DNA of 64,000 bases from UBA6120 sp964495145 (GTDB lineage: Bacteria; Bacillota_I; Bacilli_A; RFN20; CAG-826): assembly GCA_964495145.1 (NCBI GenBank), contig CAZBUP010000001.1, positions 34,960-98,959 on the forward strand, given 5' to 3'. This document shows positions 61,159 through 64,000 of the stretch, piece by piece. Numbering within the stretch: position 1 is the stretch's first letter; every line of letters begins with the position of its first letter. The notes under the pieces are model-generated. The model was not told the origin of the DNA. It worked only from the letters and a program-made list of their open reading frames with translations, and ran no database searches. Position numbers and translations under genes: made by a program.

Positions 61159-64000
61159 TTGGACAATAAGAAGATCGTCATCAAAGGCGCCCGCGAAAAC
61201 AACCTGAAGAACATCGACCTGGAACTTCCCAAGGACCAACTGATCGTTTTCACCGGTTTGTCGGGAAGCGGGAAAACCACCTTGGCGTTCGATACCATCT
61301 ACATGGAAGGACAACGCCGGTACGTCGAATCGCTGTCGAGCTACGCCCGGCAGTTTTTAGGCAACTTTGAGAAACCCGACGTCGAATCGATCGAAGGTTT
61401 GTCGCCGGCCATTTCCATCGATCAGAAAACCACTTCCCACAACCCGCGGTCGACCGTCGGCACGGTGACCGAAATCTATGATTATCTTCGGTTGCTGTTC
61501 GCGCGGATCGGCGTCCCCTATTGCCCAATCCACCATGAGCCGATCATCGCTTTCTCACCTTCGCAAATGGTGTCCATCATCTTGGAAGCGGAGCCCAATA
61601 GCCGCATCCAAGTCTTGGCCCCGGTCGTCAGCGACGAAAAAGGCACCCATAAAGACACCATCGCCAAAATCAAGGCCCAAGGCTTTGAACGCCTGCGCGT
61701 GGACGGGGCGAGCTTCCGTCTCGATGAAGTGGGAGAACTCGACAAGAACAAGAAGCATCGCATCGACATCGTCATCGATCGCATCGTGCTCAAAGATGAC
61801 GTCAGGTCCCGGTTGTTCGACGCCATCGAATTGGCGCTCGACTGGGGCCATGGTTACGTCAGCGTCTTAATCAACGACGCCGAACGGTTGTTCAGCCAAC
61901 ATCACTCGTGCAAGTACTGCGGTTTCTCGGTCCCGAAGTTGGAACCGCGGCTTTTTTCATTCAACGCCCCGCTGGGTTATTGTCCCGATTGTAACGGTCT
62001 GGGTTTCAAACGCGAGGCCGATCCCGATCTTTTGGTTCCGAATCCCAACTTGTCAATCAACCAAGGAGCGATCGAATACTATAAAAACACGGTTGGGACC
62101 ACCAACCTCGAATGGCAAGATTTTGCCTATCTTTGCCATGAATACGACATTCCGCTCAACGTCCCATTCAAGGAATTGAATGCCGATCAGCGGAAAATCC
62201 TGTTCGAAGGTTCTCCGAAGATGCATCGCTACGTCCTTAAATCGTCGTCGGGCAACCTCAACCATCGCTACAATTTCATCGAAGGCGTCAAGAAGCGGGT
62301 CGAACGGCTCTACCGCGAAACCACCAGTGATTTCATGCGCGAATATTATGAAAAATTCCTGCGGGACACCGTCTGTACCACTTGTGGCGGCGCCCGGCTC
62401 AATCCCCAGGCTTTGGCCGTTCGGATCGATGATCTCAATATTAACGAAGTGACCGTCAAGCCAATTACCGAACTCCGGGATTGGATTGTCGCCTTGCCGA
62501 GCAAGCTTTCGCCTTCTGAACAGGAAATCGCCCGCTTGGTCTTGAAGGAAGTTCAGCACCGTGCCGAATTCTTGATCAACGTCGGCTTGGATTATTTGAC
62601 TTTATCGCGACTGGCCATGACCTTGTCGGGTGGGGAAGCCCAGCGGATTCGTCTGGCGACTCAGATCGGGTCACAGCTAAGCGGCGTCTTATACGTGCTC
62701 GACGAACCGAGCATCGGCCTGCACCAACGCGACAACCGGCGATTGATCACCACCCTGCGCCAAATGCGCGACCTTGGCAATACCTTGATCGTGGTCGAAC
62801 ATGACGAAGAGACGATCCGGTCGGCTGATTATATCGTCGACATCGGCCCTGGCGCCGGTCAGCACGGCGGGGAAGTCGTCGCCGTCGGTCAATTGGAAGA
62901 CATCATCTCGAGTCCGCGATCGCTGACGGGCGATTACCTGGCCGGACGCAAGTACATTTCTTGTCCGCCGGCCCGCCTCAAAGGCAATGGTTTGTTCATC
63001 GAAATATATGGGGCCCGATGCAATAATTTGAAAAACATCGACGTGAAAATTCCCCTCGGTTTGTTCGTGGCCGTGACCGGGGTATCCGGGTCGGGAAAAT
63101 CGTCATTGATCACCGAAATCTTGTTTAAGGCCATCGAGCAGCAATTCAAGAAGACGGCCACTTATCCCGGTGACCACGACGCCATCAAAGGCCTCGAAAA
63201 CATCGATAAATGCATCGATATTTCCCAAGATCCGATTGGCCGGACCCCACGCAGCAACCCAGCCACCTACACCAAGGTGTTCGACGACATCCGCGACCTG
63301 TTTTCGGAAACGATCGAAGCCAAGTCGCGCGGCTTTTCCAAAAGCCGCTTCTCATTCAATATCCCAGGCGGCCGCTGCGAACACTGCCAGGGCGACGGGG
63401 TCAAGCGCATCCCGATGAATTTCCTGCCGGACGTGTACGTCAAGTGCGAGGAATGCGACGGCAAACGCTATAACGAAGAGACGCTGCAAGTCACCTACAA
63501 AGGTAAAAATATCCACGACGTGCTCGAAATGACGGTGGAACAAGCCTTGGGCTTTTTTGAAAACCGTTCCAGCTTAAAACGCAAACTTCAAACCTTGTTC
63601 AACGTCGGTTTGGGTTACATGAAGTTAGGTCAGCCAGCCACCACCATTTCGGGGGGCGAAGCCCAACGGGTCAAATTGGCGTTTGAACTGCAGAAACGGG
63701 CTACTGGCAAGACTTTGTATATTCTCGATGAGCCGACGACCGGCTTGCATACCGATGATGTCGCCCGTTTGCTCGACGTGCTCCGTTCCATTGTCAATCA
63801 CGGGGACAGCGTCATCGTGATCGAACATAACCTTGATGTTATCAAGGTGGCCGACTATATTATAGACTTAGGGCCGGAAGGCGGTCATCGCGGCGGCACC
63901 ATCGTCGCCACCGGAACCCCCGAAGACATTGTCAAGGTCAATCAATCCTATACCGGGCAGTTCTTAAAGCCGGTGTTGGAACAAGATTGCCGTCGCAAAA
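61159..64000 (+). CDS. uvrA: Excinuclease ABC subunit A (3' end cut by the window)
   Basis: UvrA is the damage sensor of nucleotide excision repair, an ABC-type ATPase dimer. The frame runs from TTG 61159 (MDNKKIVIKGAREN) for 947 codons to the window edge and is near complete (family about 940-960). It shows Walker A GLSGSGKTT, the zinc pairs CKYC and CPDC, signature LSGGEAQRIRLA, VLDEPSIGLHQRDN, a second Walker A GVSGSGKSS, the zinc finger CEHC...CEEC and a second signature ISGGEAQRVKLA with ILDEPTTGLH. Its ribosome site is in the upstream terminator stem. Confidence 0.96.
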   Translation, partial: MDNKKIVIKGARENNLKNIDLELPKDQLIVFTGLSGSGKTTLAFDTIYMEGQRRYVESLSSYARQFLGNFEKPDVESIEGLSPAISIDQKTTSHNPRSTVGTVTEIYDYLRLLFARIGVPYCPIHHEPIIAFSPSQMVSIILEAEPNSRIQVLAPVVSDEKGTHKDTIAKIKAQGFERLRVDGASFRLDEVGELDKNKKHRIDIVIDRIVLKDDVRSRLFDAIELALDWGHGYVSVLINDAERLFSQHHSCKYCGFSVPKLEPRLFSFNAPLGYCPDCNGLGFKREADPDLLVPNPNLSINQGAIEYYKNTVGTTNLEWQDFAYLCHEYDIPLNVPFKELNADQRKILFEGSPKMHRYVLKSSSGNLNHRYNFIEGVKKRVERLYRETTSDFMREYYEKFLRDTVCTTCGGARLNPQALAVRIDDLNINEVTVKPITELRDWIVALPSKLSPSEQEIARLVLKEVQHRAEFLINVGLDYLTLSRLAMTLSGGEAQRIRLATQIGSQLSGVLYVLDEPSIGLHQRDNRRLITTLRQMRDLGNTLIVVEHDEETIRSADYIVDIGPGAGQHGGEVVAVGQLEDIISSPRSLTGDYLAGRKYISCPPARLKGNGLFIEIYGARCNNLKNIDVKIPLGLFVAVTGVSGSGKSSLITEILFKAIEQQFKKTATYPGDHDAIKGLENIDKCIDISQDPIGRTPRSNPATYTKVFDDIRDLFSETIEAKSRGFSKSRFSFNIPGGRCEHCQGDGVKRIPMNFLPDVYVKCEECDGKRYNEETLQVTYKGKNIHDVLEMTVEQALGFFENRSSLKRKLQTLFNVGLGYMKLGQPATTISGGEAQRVKLAFELQKRATGKTLYILDEPTTGLHTDDVARLLDVLRSIVNHGDSVIVIEHNLDVIKVADYIIDLGPEGGHRGGTIVATGTPEDIVKVNQSYTGQFLKPVLEQDCRRK

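Overview
The window is about 64 kb of a bacterial scaffold that is G+C-rich by eye. It uses the standard code, with TGA as a stop in queH, adk, map, the nucleobase permease and others. Gene order follows the Bacillus-type core chromosome: tgt-queA, then the S10-spc-alpha ribosomal supercluster, cysS-rlmB-sigH-like-rpmG-secE-nusG, rplKA, rplJL, rsmC, rpoBC, rpsL-rpsG-fusA-tuf. This points to Bacillota, class Bacilli. Several traits resemble the wall-less Mollicutes and their free-living relatives: Asn at the RpoB position where rifampicin-sensitive bacteria have His526, no rpmD between rpsE and rplO, apparently leaderless promoters, and a nuclease lipoprotein next to a UgpC/MalK-type transporter as in mycoplasmas. 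Pyruvate:ferredoxin oxidoreductase suggests anaerobic metabolism. The lineage is inferred, not proven. Two 100-N gaps suggest a draft or metagenome-derived scaffold.

Layout. 1-1935: queuosine genes (tgt end, queA, queH). 1977-16612: promoter, leader and the S10-spc-alpha operon from rpsJ to rplQ, with secY, adk, map and infA. 16655-18636: HAD phosphatase and class II photolyase. 18719-23396: cysS, an MgtC-like membrane protein broken by a gap, rlmB, a SigH-position sigma-like protein, rpmG, secE, nusG. 23404-25498 (minus strand): ktrA-ktrB-type potassium uptake. 25564-36101: rplK-rplA with two L1-binding mimics, the L10 leader, rplJ-rplL, rsmC, rpoB, rpoC. 36125-40649: a three-gene insert with a nucleobase permease and two tandem M6-like metalloprotease lipoproteins. 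40660-45109: rpsL-rpsG-fusA, then tuf with its own promoter. 45189-46226: RDD membrane protein. 46238-53828: ABC ATPase, two permeases, binding lipoprotein, nuclease lipoprotein and OB-fold-like lipoprotein. 53846-53995: tRNA-Lys. 54005-58094: an orphan gene and pyruvate:ferredoxin oxidoreductase. 58221-58368: tRNA-Pro (minus strand). 58389-61094: sigma factor with a membrane-anchored beta-propeller partner. 61119-64000: uvrA, cut by the window end.

Most of the window is housekeeping. The accessory parts of most interest are (i) the transporter plus extracellular nuclease locus, a plausible DNA/RNA capture and uptake system, (ii) the M6 protease pair inserted between rpoC and rpsL, and (iii) the sigma/beta-propeller pair with a dyad operator inside its promoter. 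No rRNA, CRISPR array, insertion sequence or phage gene was seen. The only stretch over 300 bases without a protein gene is 58095-58495, which holds a gap, tRNA-Pro and two promoters.
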